Below, one piece after another: positions 8,513 through 17,061 of a stretch of DNA of 64,000 nt (within the stretch, counting starts at the first letter, position 1; every line of letters begins with the position of its first letter). Origin of the DNA: Cocleimonas flava (GTDB taxonomy: Bacteria; Pseudomonadota; Gammaproteobacteria; Thiotrichales; Thiotrichaceae); the NCBI RefSeq assembly GCF_004339015.1, contig NZ_SMFQ01000003.1, forward strand, positions 496,001-560,000, written 5' to 3'. A program made the translations under genes and the position numbers. The notes under the pieces are model-generated. The model saw only the letters and a program-made list of their open reading frames with translations. It searched no databases and was not told where the DNA came from.

Positions 8513-9802
8513 TTAACTCAAACCTGCAAACTGTAACAGAACCAATGATAGTGGCGGCCAGAAGGCAATAATTATCCAGACAATAGTCAACGCTAATAAG
8601 TACGGAAGCACATGCTTAACGATTGAGAAGTATGGAATACCAGTGATACCACTCGCAACGTAAAGGTTTAATCCGTATGGAGGCGTAATAAAACCAATCG
8701 CATCACCCACTAGGAAAATAACCGCGAAGTGTATTGGATCAACCCCTGCGGTATAAGCAATAGGTGCCAAAATAGGCGCAAGAATAATGGTATTAGGTAA
8801 ACTTTCTAATACTGTTCCAGCGGCCAACACCAATAACATACAAGCAAGAAGTATTATCGTTGGATCACCCAAACCTGTGATAAGTGAACCGATCCACTCT
8901 CCGGCTCCTATCAAAGATAGAATCTGCTGCATCACAACCGATACCGCAATTAACGGTGCCAACATACCTGTGATATGACCTGATCTCATCAAGATTTTTG
9001 GAAGACTCTTGAATTTGATTTCTCGTGTAATAAACAGACCTGCTATCACACTAAAACCAACGGTCACACTTGCTGCTTCTGTCGGTGAAAACAATCCAGA
9101 ATAGATACCATAAACAACAATGAAAATCGCAACAAAACCAAGGTAGGCCCTAAGACCTGTTCTCATGATGCGTTTTGGTTCCCACTTTATGATATGTCCC
9201 CAACCATTCTTACGGCTAATGAGGTAACAGGTGAACATCATCGCAACCACCATCGCCAAACCTGGCAACATACCCGCGATGAACAATTCACTTATCGGTA
9301 AATTAAGTAAGAAACCGTAAACGATAAAAATAATACTTGGCGGGATGATGATTCCAACCGTACCACCTGCGGCAATGGTTGCTGCTGCAAAGGTTTTGTC
9401 ATATCCACCCTTAGTCATTTCTGGGTGCATAATGCTACCGATGGTTGCCGTCGTTCCCGAGTTTGACCCAGAAATTGCCGCAAACATCCCACAGGCACTA
9501 ATCGACGCCATGCCCAAACCACCTCGAATAAAACCTAGACATGAATATGCAAAGTCAGACAATCGTTTGGCGATACCTGCTGCATTAATCAGGTCACCCG
9601 TCATAATAAATAAAGGTAGCGCAAGAAGCCCAAAGAAACTCAATCCTTCAAATAAGGTTACACCTACGTTAGCCAGGGTAAAGTCGATAACTAGACTGAC
9701 ACCAACCACCCAAAAACCAATCACTAAAAATATCGGTACACCGATAATAAAGAAAAACGTAACTCCGAGGGAGATAAGCGTTATTAACATTCCATCTGTC
9801 AT
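8513..9802 (-). CDS. iseM: TRAP transporter large permease, isethionate-type candidate
   Basis: DctM-type membrane subunit of 429 residues with about 12 helices and the signature stretch ISACGMFAAISGSNSGTTAT plus GIIIPPSIIFIVYG and FITPPYGLNLYV. It forms the channel of a Na+-driven TRAP uptake system with the small subunit (13 bp upstream) and the solute-binding protein. Neighbouring GMC dehydrogenase, IclR and xsc genes match the described marine isethionate clusters (iseKLM with iseJ). The substrate is therefore inferred to be isethionate; taurine is the main alternative. Confidence 0.78.
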   Translation of the reverse strand: MTDGMLITLISLGVTFFFIIGVPIFLVIGFWVVGVSLVIDFTLANVGVTLFEGLSFFGLLALPLFIMTGDLINAAGIAKRLSDFAYSCLGFIRGGLGMASISACGMFAAISGSNSGTTATIGSIMHPEMTKGGYDKTFAAATIAAGGTVGIIIPPSIIFIVYGFLLNLPISELFIAGMLPGLAMVVAMMFTCYLISRKNGWGHIIKWEPKRIMRTGLRAYLGFVAIFIVVYGIYSGLFSPTEAASVTVGFSVIAGLFITREIKFKSLPKILMRSGHITGMLAPLIAVSVVMQQILSLIGAGEWIGSLITGLGDPTIILLACMLLVLAAGTVLESLPNTIILAPILAPIAYTAGVDPIHFAVIFLVGDAIGFITPPYGLNLYVASGITGIPYFSIVKHVLPYLLALTIVWIIIAFWPPLSLVLLQFAGLS

Positions 9803-9815
9803 TTTATATCTCCTA

Positions 9816-10343
9816 TTACTCGTTTAAGAGGCCTTGTAAAACAAAAGGCTCACCCGTTTTATAGACTCTAAGGTCTTCCAAGAATCGCTGAATCACACGG
9901 AAGATAATCAACGTCCATGAAAGCGGTGTCGCAAGATAGAACCACCATTGCATAACATCGTTAGTACCCCCGACAATCGCAAAGTTATCGTAAGAACTAT
10001 GCACTTGAAGAATGGTGTAATAGATGACCACACCTGCAAAAACGATCCACAAAATTCCGTCTAGTGCTAAAGCGGCAAATTGCAATTTATAAGGTAACCG
10101 AGCGCGCACCTCTGTTAATGCCAAATGTGTGCGTTTCTTGATGTTGTAAGAACAGCCAAACCATGTCAGCCATAAGAATAAAAGAATGGGTACAGTCGTA
10201 CTCCAAGGTGCTTGTAGATTGAAAAAGAATCTGCGAATAACTTCGACAAAGATAATGCCTGCCATGGCTGTATATGAAATTACAATGACGACTTTTTCTA
10301 TATTTTCATCTAGCCAATTAAAAAGTGAACGGAGTATTCCCAT
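9816..10343 (-). CDS. iseL: TRAP transporter small permease, isethionate-type candidate
   Basis: DctQ-like protein of 175 residues with four helices. Its WLTWFGCSYNIKKRTHLALT stretch follows the usual DctQ pattern, in which a charged segment (here KKRTH) follows a helix. It is directly upstream of the large permease and separated from the binding-protein gene by a hairpin at 10408-10440. Substrate as argued for the binding protein. Confidence 0.78.
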   Translation of the reverse strand: MGILRSLFNWLDENIEKVVIVISYTAMAGIIFVEVIRRFFFNLQAPWSTTVPILLFLWLTWFGCSYNIKKRTHLALTEVRARLPYKLQFAALALDGILWIVFAGVVIYYTILQVHSSYDNFAIVGGTNDVMQWWFYLATPLSWTLIIFRVIQRFLEDLRVYKTGEPFVLQGLLNE

Positions 10344-10407
10344 GTATATAACCCTGTAATTTGATGGATAATCAGATGATTTAATTTAAAAGTAACTGAA
10401 TAAAAGC

Positions 10408-10440
10408 ACTAGGAGCACCTTTGAAAAAGGTGCTCCTAGT
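10408..10440 (-). terminator. hairpin between binding protein and permease genes
   Basis: ACTAGGAGCACCTTT and AAAGGTGCTCCTAGT form a perfect 15-bp stem with a GAA loop. On the minus strand it is followed by a short T-rich stretch. It probably protects the binding-protein mRNA or partly stops transcription so that the binding protein is made in excess. Confidence 0.85.
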
Positions 10441-10467
10441 CATTTACAACGATAAAAAACTAAGAGA

Positions 10468-11691
10468 TTAAGCTCTCCACCATCTGTTAGGCTTGACGTT
10501 AACAGCGTGTGTATCTTTTGGAATTTCACGAGCGATATCATAAATTTCTTTATAGGTATCATGTCCGCCAGACCACTTATTCAAACGCTCACGCCACTGC
10601 TCCCAAGGCTCAGGAACATATTCAGGTGAACACATTTTTTCAGCTTTTAATAATTCTTCATCAGATAAAGTAATTACACGAGTCTTGTTTTTAGCAAACA
10701 GACTATTTGGGTTTTGCGGATTAGTCGCACCAGTGATTTCATACATGCCTGCTTCATTCATACCTTGAGTAAAGATTTGAGCAGTATATGCAGATTCCAT
10801 CACATCATCTTGTAAGTCAGATCCCAACTTATCAAATACAGGTACTGTTATTCCGGTAAACTCTGTTCCACAGAAGAACTTCAGATCTACTGATTGCGAA
10901 ACTACTGGTGACATACCCGCGTAAGCAACTGCAGATGCCCAGGTTTCAGCACCATCAATAAGACCCGTTTTTAATGCATCTAAGGTTTCAGACCAGGCAA
11001 CTGGTACTGGGTTAAGTTTCATTAAGTCCATGGCAATACGACCTAATTGAGTACCCGTTACACGATTTTTAGTACCTGCCAATTCATCAATACTAGTAAT
11101 GTCTGGCTTATCAGCGTATTTCAGACCCATTTGTAGGCCGCGTAACTCACAGTGTGTGAATAAGAAATGCAGTTTATGCTTGTCTCTTAATGGCTGGCGA
11201 AATAATTTTTCACTTTTGTTACTGTAGAAAAAGTGGAATTGCGCAGCTCTTGAAGGGAACATATAAGCATAATCAAGAACATTGAGATAAGGCGCTGCAC
11301 CTGCTGAGTTTTGTGTTGAAGCAGAAACCATATCAACGATGCCTTGTTGGGATTTCTTAACACAGCTAGTTTGACCACAAATTGCATTGTTGCCGATAAA
11401 TTCTACTCTGATTGCGCCATTTGTGCGTTCTTCAAGATCACGCGCGAAGAATAATTGTCCAGACTTTTGAATGTCTAATGCTGCCTCACTAAAACCTGAA
11501 GCACCAAATTTTAATTTAAACTTTGGTTCAACGGCGTAACGTTTTTTATCTGTTTCTTCAGCGGCCTGGGCTAATTGAGTCAGAGACGCAGTTGCAGCGA
11601 TACCACCAGCTGCCATCAATGTAGAACTCATACCATAACGACTGGCAACTTTCATAAAGTCGCGACGAGATACTCCTTTTTTACTATCCAT
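10468..11691 (-). CDS. iseK: TRAP solute-binding protein, isethionate-type candidate
   Basis: DctP-family periplasmic binding protein of 407 residues. The N-terminus has a twin-arginine signal (SRRDFMKVA, then a hydrophobic stretch ending near LAQAAEE), so it is exported folded. The family's ligand arginine region is in TGTQLGRIAMDLMKLNPVPV, followed by DALKTGLIDGAE. It is the first gene of a three-gene operon, divergent from the GMC dehydrogenase gene across a 642-bp control region. Assignment to isethionate uptake is by context with iseJ-like and xsc genes. Confidence 0.78.
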   Translation of the reverse strand: MDSKKGVSRRDFMKVASRYGMSSTLMAAGGIAATASLTQLAQAAEETDKKRYAVEPKFKLKFGASGFSEAALDIQKSGQLFFARDLEERTNGAIRVEFIGNNAICGQTSCVKKSQQGIVDMVSASTQNSAGAAPYLNVLDYAYMFPSRAAQFHFFYSNKSEKLFRQPLRDKHKLHFLFTHCELRGLQMGLKYADKPDITSIDELAGTKNRVTGTQLGRIAMDLMKLNPVPVAWSETLDALKTGLIDGAETWASAVAYAGMSPVVSQSVDLKFFCGTEFTGITVPVFDKLGSDLQDDVMESAYTAQIFTQGMNEAGMYEITGATNPQNPNSLFAKNKTRVITLSDEELLKAEKMCSPEYVPEPWEQWRERLNKWSGGHDTYKEIYDIAREIPKDTHAVNVKPNRWWRA

Positions 11692-12081
11692 ATTACATCT
11701 TCCTCCGGTTTAAATTTATCAGCATTATTTTTTGATATGCCTGATCTTTTTTTTAGATAAAAGAACATGACAAATATAAAAACTGCTCATTTTAATAAAG
11801 CTTTGTAGCTTATTTGCTTTCACATTTAGAAATGCCCCTTCATTACGGAAAGCAAATTAATGCGGGGTTTAAACAGTGACAGAGTTAATAAAACTATAGT
11901 CACCTTTTAAATATATTTCTGAGCTTTATTTATTATTGTTGTTGAAGTTAACACTTAGAACCAGTTCTTTGACGCTTAGATTTTGCCGAATATATATCCG
12001 TAAAAACCTGTGTATTAAGATCAAAAAACGCTATTCATATTTTTAAAATTGATGATGCGGAAGCACTACAAAAACAAGATT

Positions 12082-12099
12082 GAGTTTAAAATTAAACTC
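12082..12099. promoter_or_regulatory. palindrome, candidate operator
   Basis: GAGTTTAA-AA-TTAAACTC, eight-base arms around two bases, in the iseK/iseJ divergent region. Confidence 0.45.
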
Positions 12100-12114
12100 T
12101 CAAAAACCCCTGCT

Positions 12115-12128
12115 TGTAAGCGCTTACA
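12115..12128. promoter_or_regulatory. perfect palindrome resembling a LacI-family operator
   Basis: TGTAAGCGCTTACA is a perfect 14-bp palindrome with the central CG typical of LacI-family sites. No LacI-family gene is present in the window, so the regulator would be elsewhere. Confidence 0.5.
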
Positions 12129-12182
12129 TCAGTATAGTTCAAAATCTAATTATTACAATTGGAAAATTAAAACTATGTTTTG

Positions 12183-12197
12183 TTTCATCATATGAAA
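12183..12197. promoter_or_regulatory. inverted repeat, candidate operator
   Basis: TTTCAT-CAT-ATGAAA, 137 bp before the GMC dehydrogenase start. Six-base arms; could be an IclR-type site. Confidence 0.35.
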
Positions 12198-12259
12198 TCC
12201 CTAAGTTGGTCTAAATATATCCATACACATTACTAATATCAACCATTTTTTAAATAAAA

Positions 12260-12276
12260 TGAAACTAATTGTTCCA
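12260..12276. promoter_or_regulatory. inverted repeat, candidate IclR operator
   Basis: TGAAAC-TAATT-GTTCCA (one mismatch between arms) 58 bp before the GMC dehydrogenase start, at a position suited to overlap its promoter. Confidence 0.4.
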
Positions 12277-12333
12277 AAAAATGAAAATAATGATTAATAT
12301 AAGCCGAGATTTGTTAAATTCGGGAGATAAAAA

Positions 12334-13974
12334 ATGACATCAGCAGTAAATAGTGCGCATTCAAATGAACAAGAATTTGACTATATAGTTGTTGGTGCTG
12401 GCTCTGCCGGCTGTGTATTAGCCAATAGGCTTTCTGCCGATCCTGCAAATCGCGTATTATTGCTAGAAGCAGGCACTAAAGACTGGAACCCATGGATACA
12501 CGTACCAGTCGGTTACTTTAAAACCATGCACAACCCTGCCACAGACTGGTGCTATATGACCGAGCCAGATGAGGGTATTGCTGGACGACAACTACAATGG
12601 CCTCGCGGCAAAGTATTAGGCGGTTCGAGTTCTCTGAATGGCCTTTTATATGTTCGCGGTCAAAAAGAAGATTACGATCGCTGGGAAGAATTGGGTAATA
12701 AAGGCTGGTCATTTAGTGATGTTCTCCCCTATTTCAAAAAATCCGAAGATCAGGAACGCGGCGCTAATGATTATCATGGTGTTGGTGGTCCGCTAAAAGT
12801 GTCTGATTTACGTTTGCGCAGACCTATAGCAGATCTGTTTATCAAAGCCGCCAAACAAATCGGTATACCTTTTAATGAAGACTATAACGGTGAAAAACAG
12901 GAAGGCGTTGCCTACTTCCAGCAAACGGCTCACAAAGGCTTTCGCTGGAGCACAGCTAAAGGCTTTTTGAAGCCTGCACGTAGTCGCAGCAATTTGACCG
13001 TGATGACGCATGCACACACCTCGCGTATTTTATTTGACGAGTCTGGCGAGACACCTAGAGCTATAGGCATCGAGTTTTTACGCAAAGGTGACTTGCAAAC
13101 AGTAAAAGCCTCTAAAGAAGTCATATTGGCTGCAGGCGCTATTGGCTCACCACAGATATTACAACTCTCAGGGGTTGCTTCCTCAGAGCTATTGAGCAAA
13201 CATAATATTCCGGTTGTTAAAGAATTACCCGGCGTTGGACAAAACCTGCAAGACCATCTGCAAATACGCCTAGTCTATAAGACCAAACAAAATACTCTGA
13301 ATGACGAACTAAACAGCTATTTCAAACAATTTAAAGTGGGATTACAATACTTCTTTAAACGTACCGGTGCATTAACCCTGGCCGCAAGCCAAATCGTTAT
13401 CTTTACTAAAACAAAGCCCGAATTAGAACGTCCTGACATTCAATTTCATTTTCAACCACTGAGTGCTGATAAGCCTGGTGATGGCGTGCATCCTTTTTCT
13501 GCCTTTACTGCATCTGTTTGTCAGTTACGCCCTCATAGCAGTGGTCATTTAGAAATCACATCAACGGATCCACTAAAGTACCCCGCAATTCATCCCAACT
13601 ATTTATCGGATGACCGAGATGTTCAAGTGGCGATTGAAAGTATTAAAGTTGCCAGAAAAATAGCTGAAGCACCTGCGTTAGAAACCGAGATTCTTGATGA
13701 GTATGTTCCTGGACGTCAATTCCAGACCGATGAAGAATTACTGGATGCCGCACGCAAATATAGCCAAACCATATATCACCCAACCAGCACCTGCAAAATG
13801 GGTAATGATGAGATGGCGGTGGTAAATGATCGTTTACAAGTTCATGGTATACAAGGATTGCGCGTTATAGACGCATCTATCATGCCAGAAATAGTCTCTG
13901 GGAATACCAATGCTCCGACTATTATGATTGCAGAGAAAGGTGCGGATATGATTCTAGAAGACAATAAAAGCTAA
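12334..13974 (+). CDS. iseJ: GMC-family dehydrogenase, isethionate dehydrogenase candidate
   Basis: FAD enzyme of 546 residues in the choline/alcohol dehydrogenase (GMC) family. The N-terminal FAD motif is YIVVGAGSAGCVLANRLS, followed by GMC signature WPRGKVLGGSSSLNGLLYVR. The catalytic histidine is in YHPTSTCKMG and the final conserved region contains GNTNAPT. In marine bacteria, IseJ of this family oxidises isethionate to sulfoacetaldehyde, which Xsc then uses. Here the gene is divergent from a TRAP operon and followed by IclR and xsc, the same set of partners. A different alcohol substrate cannot be excluded. Confidence 0.78.
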   Translation: MTSAVNSAHSNEQEFDYIVVGAGSAGCVLANRLSADPANRVLLLEAGTKDWNPWIHVPVGYFKTMHNPATDWCYMTEPDEGIAGRQLQWPRGKVLGGSSSLNGLLYVRGQKEDYDRWEELGNKGWSFSDVLPYFKKSEDQERGANDYHGVGGPLKVSDLRLRRPIADLFIKAAKQIGIPFNEDYNGEKQEGVAYFQQTAHKGFRWSTAKGFLKPARSRSNLTVMTHAHTSRILFDESGETPRAIGIEFLRKGDLQTVKASKEVILAAGAIGSPQILQLSGVASSELLSKHNIPVVKELPGVGQNLQDHLQIRLVYKTKQNTLNDELNSYFKQFKVGLQYFFKRTGALTLAASQIVIFTKTKPELERPDIQFHFQPLSADKPGDGVHPFSAFTASVCQLRPHSSGHLEITSTDPLKYPAIHPNYLSDDRDVQVAIESIKVARKIAEAPALETEILDEYVPGRQFQTDEELLDAARKYSQTIYHPTSTCKMGNDEMAVVNDRLQVHGIQGLRVIDASIMPEIVSGNTNAPTIMIAEKGADMILEDNKS

Positions 13975-13990
13975 TACTCTTCAGCTTAAT

Positions 13991-14023
13991 CATAAGCCAC
14001 CCCCCTACTTATGAGGCCTTTTT
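13991..14023 (+). terminator. C-rich terminator-like element E5
   Basis: CATAAG-CCACCCCCCTA-CTTATG forms a six-pair stem with the C-rich core as loop, then AGGCC and five T's. It closes the GMC dehydrogenase gene. Confidence 0.75.
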
Positions 14024-14108
14024 GTTCATGTGATACTAAAAGGCGTGTAAGTTAGTCTAGATGCTTCTATAACAATAAAATTAAGAGCGAAAGTACAGGC
14101 AGGATAAT

Positions 14109-14888
14109 CTAAGCCTCATCATACTCCGCAGACTCAAGCTCTGAGATCTTGGTGGCCGCCTTATTAAGTTGAGGAATGTATTCTTTAAGGTCATCAAGAC
14201 TTATGCGCGCGCTAGGTGCATGAACCGCTATTGAATAGCACACATCACCCTGCTCATTTTTTACAGGTACCGCCAAAGCAATCATACCATCAAGATATTC
14301 ACCCTGATCAAAACCGACTTCTTCTTCAGCAATCTGTCTTAATTGTCCGCGGAGCTCTTTGACACTGGTGATTGTTTTATCGGTATGCTTTGAAAGACTC
14401 GCCGCTTTTAAATATCGTTGCTGCCATGCCGTATTCATATTCGCCAGAAATAACTTTCCTGCAGCGGTGCAATGTAATGGCAAATGCGAACCTACGGGTA
14501 AATGGATGCGATACGGCCAGTTACTTTCAATACGATCCAGATAGATGATTTCATTACCGTCTAATGCAGTCAGGTTCACCGTTTCATTAATGCTTTCAGA
14601 CAAGCTTTGCAAGATCAGGTGTCTACTGGCCGTCATGACAGAATTAGATAGCACAGCAGTTGCGAGTTTTCTTAAACGTAAGCCACCCACAAACCGTTTA
14701 CCGTTGGGCTCACGTTGCAATAAACCCTCTTCTTCCAGTTGTTGTGCAATTCTGTGAACCGTCGCTTTTGGCAAATCCAGATCTTCCGCAAGGTATGCGC
14801 TGGTCAGTGGTTTATCTGCCTTCATGATGGTTTCTAGCAACATAAATCCGCGTATTAATGTCGATTGGGTGGCGTTATCACTACTCAT
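14109..14888 (-). CDS. IclR-family transcriptional regulator (second copy, IseR-like)
   Basis: 259 residues with an N-terminal winged helix (DLDLPKATVHRIAQQLEEEG) and an IclR sensor domain (LDRIESNWPYRIHLPVGSHL). A paralogue of the IclR protein at 6505-7302. The gene is divergent from xsc and convergent with the GMC dehydrogenase gene. Two matching palindromes between it and xsc (14950-14972 and 14999-15019) make it the likely regulator of xsc and of its own gene. IclR regulators are known in isethionate clusters (IseR); the effector here is inferred to be isethionate or sulfoacetaldehyde. Confidence 0.8.
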   Translation of the reverse strand: MSSDNATQSTLIRGFMLLETIMKADKPLTSAYLAEDLDLPKATVHRIAQQLEEEGLLQREPNGKRFVGGLRLRKLATAVLSNSVMTASRHLILQSLSESINETVNLTALDGNEIIYLDRIESNWPYRIHLPVGSHLPLHCTAAGKLFLANMNTAWQQRYLKAASLSKHTDKTITSVKELRGQLRQIAEEEVGFDQGEYLDGMIALAVPVKNEQGDVCYSIAVHAPSARISLDDLKEYIPQLNKAATKISELESAEYDEA

Positions 14889-14949
14889 ATTGACCTTTTG
14901 TCCTATAGTTTAACTCTAAAATACACGTTTAAAATACCGATGTACACAA

Positions 14950-14972
14950 AAATGAGATTATTCATCTCATTT
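14950..14972. promoter_or_regulatory. IclR-type operator 1 before xsc
   Basis: AAATGAGAT (14950-14958) and ATCTCATTT (14964-14972) are perfect inverted arms; inner spacing TGAGA-N7-TCTCA. The second site has the same layout 48 bp away. Confidence 0.6.
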
Positions 14973-14998
14973 AGTGAAAATAATGATTGACTTAAATT

Positions 14999-15019
14999 AA
15001 TGAGACGATTAATCTCAAT
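14999..15019. promoter_or_regulatory. IclR-type operator 2 before xsc
   Basis: TGAGA (15001-15005) and TCTCA (15013-15017) again spaced by seven bases, about 70 bp before the xsc start. The repeat of both half-site and spacing supports a real two-site operator. Confidence 0.6.
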
Positions 15020-15088
15020 TTTCTTAACACAGCTACACATTACTGTTACACAATACTATGTAACAGCTTTACTACAGAGGAGATCGAA

Positions 15089-16846
15089 ATGGCTAAAATG
15101 ACGCCAAGTGAAGCATTCGTAGAGACTATGGTCGCGAATGACGTAGACACCATATTTGGAATTATGGGTTCTGCATTTATGGATGCGATGGATATCTTCG
15201 CACCAGCAGGAATTAGTTTGATTCCGGTTGTACATGAGCAAGGTGCAACGCACATGGCTGATGGTTACTCTCGCGCTACAGGTAAGCACGGTGTAAGTAT
15301 CGGACAAAATGGTCCTGGTATTTCTAACTCTGTAACAGCAGTTGCAGCAGCATACTGGGCACACACACCATTAGTAATGATTACTCCTGAAACAGGAACC
15401 ATGGGTCAAGGCCTTGGTGGTTTCCAGGAAGCTAACCAGCTACCTATGTTCGAAGAGTTCACTAAGTACCAGGGTCACGTATGTCACCCAGCTCGTATGG
15501 CAGAATTCACGGCACGTTGTTTTGACCGTGCAATGTCTGAAATGGGTCCTACACAATTAAATATTCCACGTGATTATTTCTATGGTGAAATAGACGTTAC
15601 GATTCCTAAGCCTATGCGTTTAGATCGTGGACCAGGTGGAACACACAGCCTTGATGAAGCAGCAGACTTGATTGCAGATGCTAAATTCCCAGTGATCATT
15701 TCTGGTGGTGGCGTTGTAATGGGTGATGCAGTTGAGCAATGTAAAGCGCTTGCAGAACGTTTGAATGCACCTGTTGTAAACAGCTACCTTCACAATGACT
15801 CATTCCCGGCAAGTCACCCACTATGGTGTGGTCCACTAGGATATCAAGGTTCTAAAGCTTCAATGAAGCTTATCGCACAGGCTGACGTTGTTATCGCTTT
15901 AGGTTCACGTCTTGGTCCATTCGGTACATTGCCACAACACGGCATGGATTACTGGCCAACTGAAGCAAAGATCATCCAGATCGATGCTGATCACAAAATG
16001 CTTGGTCTAGTTAAAGACATTTCTGTTGGTATTTGCGGCGACGCAGGTGAAGCAGCAACAGCACTTGTTGACCGTTTAGAAGGTCGTGATTTAGTAAGTG
16101 ACGCGAACAAAGATGAGCGTACTGCAACAATGAACGCAGAGAAGACAGCTTGGGAAAAAGAGCTAACTGAATGGGTTCATGAGAAAGATGATTTCTCTCA
16201 GGACATGGTTGAAGAAAACAAAGAGTTTGGTTACCCATCTCCACGTCAGGTATTACGCGCTCTTGAAAACGCAATGCCAGAAGACGTAATGGTTTCTACA
16301 GACATCGGTAACATCAACTCTGTAGCTAACAGCTACCTACGTTTTGAAAAGCCACGTTCTTTCTTCGCAGCAATGAGCTGGGGTAACTGTGGTTACGCTT
16401 TCCCAACAATCATCGGTGCTAAGAAGGCTGCTCCACACCGTCCTGCAATCTCATACGCAGGTGACGGCGCATGGGCAATGAGCATGATGGAAACTATGAC
16501 CTGTGTACGTCATGACATCCCTGTTACTGCTGTTGTATTCCACAACCGTCATTGGGGTGCAGAGAAGAAGAACCAGGTTGATTTCTACGGTCGTCGTTTC
16601 ACAGCGGCTGAGCTAACAGATCAGGACTTCTCAGCAATCGCTAAAGCAATGGGTGCAGAAGCAATCACTGTTACTAAGCTTGAAGAAGTTGGACCAGCAC
16701 TAGAAAAAGCTATCGACATGCAAATGAACGAAGGCAAGACGACTATCATCGAGATCTTCACAACTCGTGAATTAGGCGACCCATTCCGTAAAGATGCATT
16801 GAGCAAGCCAGTACGTTACCTTGAGAAGTACAAAGATTACGTATAA
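15089..16846 (+). CDS. xsc: sulfoacetaldehyde acetyltransferase
   Basis: Thiamine-diphosphate enzyme of 585 residues that splits sulfoacetaldehyde with phosphate into acetyl phosphate and sulfite. This is the desulfonation step shared by taurine, isethionate and sulfoacetate breakdown. The N-terminal domain has the catalytic glutamate in VVHEQGATHMADGYSRATG. The C-terminal ThDP motif starts at AGDGAWAMSMMETM and ends with VFHNRHWG. Length matches the family. The start has a strong AGAGGAG. Codon choice is strongly biased, as in highly expressed genes. It has its own terminator. Its two IclR-type upstream sites suggest induction. Confidence 0.93.
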   Translation: MAKMTPSEAFVETMVANDVDTIFGIMGSAFMDAMDIFAPAGISLIPVVHEQGATHMADGYSRATGKHGVSIGQNGPGISNSVTAVAAAYWAHTPLVMITPETGTMGQGLGGFQEANQLPMFEEFTKYQGHVCHPARMAEFTARCFDRAMSEMGPTQLNIPRDYFYGEIDVTIPKPMRLDRGPGGTHSLDEAADLIADAKFPVIISGGGVVMGDAVEQCKALAERLNAPVVNSYLHNDSFPASHPLWCGPLGYQGSKASMKLIAQADVVIALGSRLGPFGTLPQHGMDYWPTEAKIIQIDADHKMLGLVKDISVGICGDAGEAATALVDRLEGRDLVSDANKDERTATMNAEKTAWEKELTEWVHEKDDFSQDMVEENKEFGYPSPRQVLRALENAMPEDVMVSTDIGNINSVANSYLRFEKPRSFFAAMSWGNCGYAFPTIIGAKKAAPHRPAISYAGDGAWAMSMMETMTCVRHDIPVTAVVFHNRHWGAEKKNQVDFYGRRFTAAELTDQDFSAIAKAMGAEAITVTKLEEVGPALEKAIDMQMNEGKTTIIEIFTTRELGDPFRKDALSKPVRYLEKYKDYV

Positions 16847-16876
16847 TCGTTAGATCGCTTAATGATTTAGGCTAAT

Positions 16877-16918
16877 AAAAAGCCCGTTCAACGTTTGTTG
16901 GACGGGCTTTTTTTTATG
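16877..16918 (+). terminator. terminator of xsc
   Basis: GCCCGTTCAAC and GTTGGACGGGC form a strong stem around GTTT, flanked by A's and followed by eight T's. Confidence 0.92.
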
Positions 16919-16937
16919 AGTAGAATATTCCTTGAAT

Positions 16938-16966
16938 AAAAAAAGCCCTCAAAGGTGGGGGGTGCC
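16938..16966 (-). terminator. C-rich terminator-like element E6
   Basis: Minus-strand member (core CACCCCCCACCTTTGAGGGC, then T's) after the EamA transporter gene, back to back with the xsc terminator. Confidence 0.6.
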
Positions 16967-17013
16967 ATTTTAATAGATAGCACTGAAGAAATGAGATTAA
17001 AGAGAGAACATTG

Positions 17014-17061
17014 TTCGCTTGATAATGTATTCGCTTGATAATGTATTCGTTTGATAATATC
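17014..17061. repeat. 16-bp tandem repeat, three copies
   Basis: TTCGCTTGATAATGTA twice exactly, then a variant TTCGTTTGATAATATC. The last copy overlaps the stop codon of the EamA gene. Confidence 0.9.

Larger units (their letters stand above)
11692..12333. other. long divergent control region of the isethionate-type genes
   Basis: No coding frame. Holds several inverted repeats: ATTTGCTTTC (11813-11822) with GAAAGCAAAT (11849-11858), which can form a hairpin, and the candidate operators listed separately at 12082, 12115, 12183 and 12260. The length and number of palindromes suggest control by more than one regulator. Confidence 0.6.

Noticed and set aside
9345-9827. 160-codon plus-strand open frame
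   Set aside because: Lies fully opposite the TRAP large permease, with typical shadow composition and no ribosome site.
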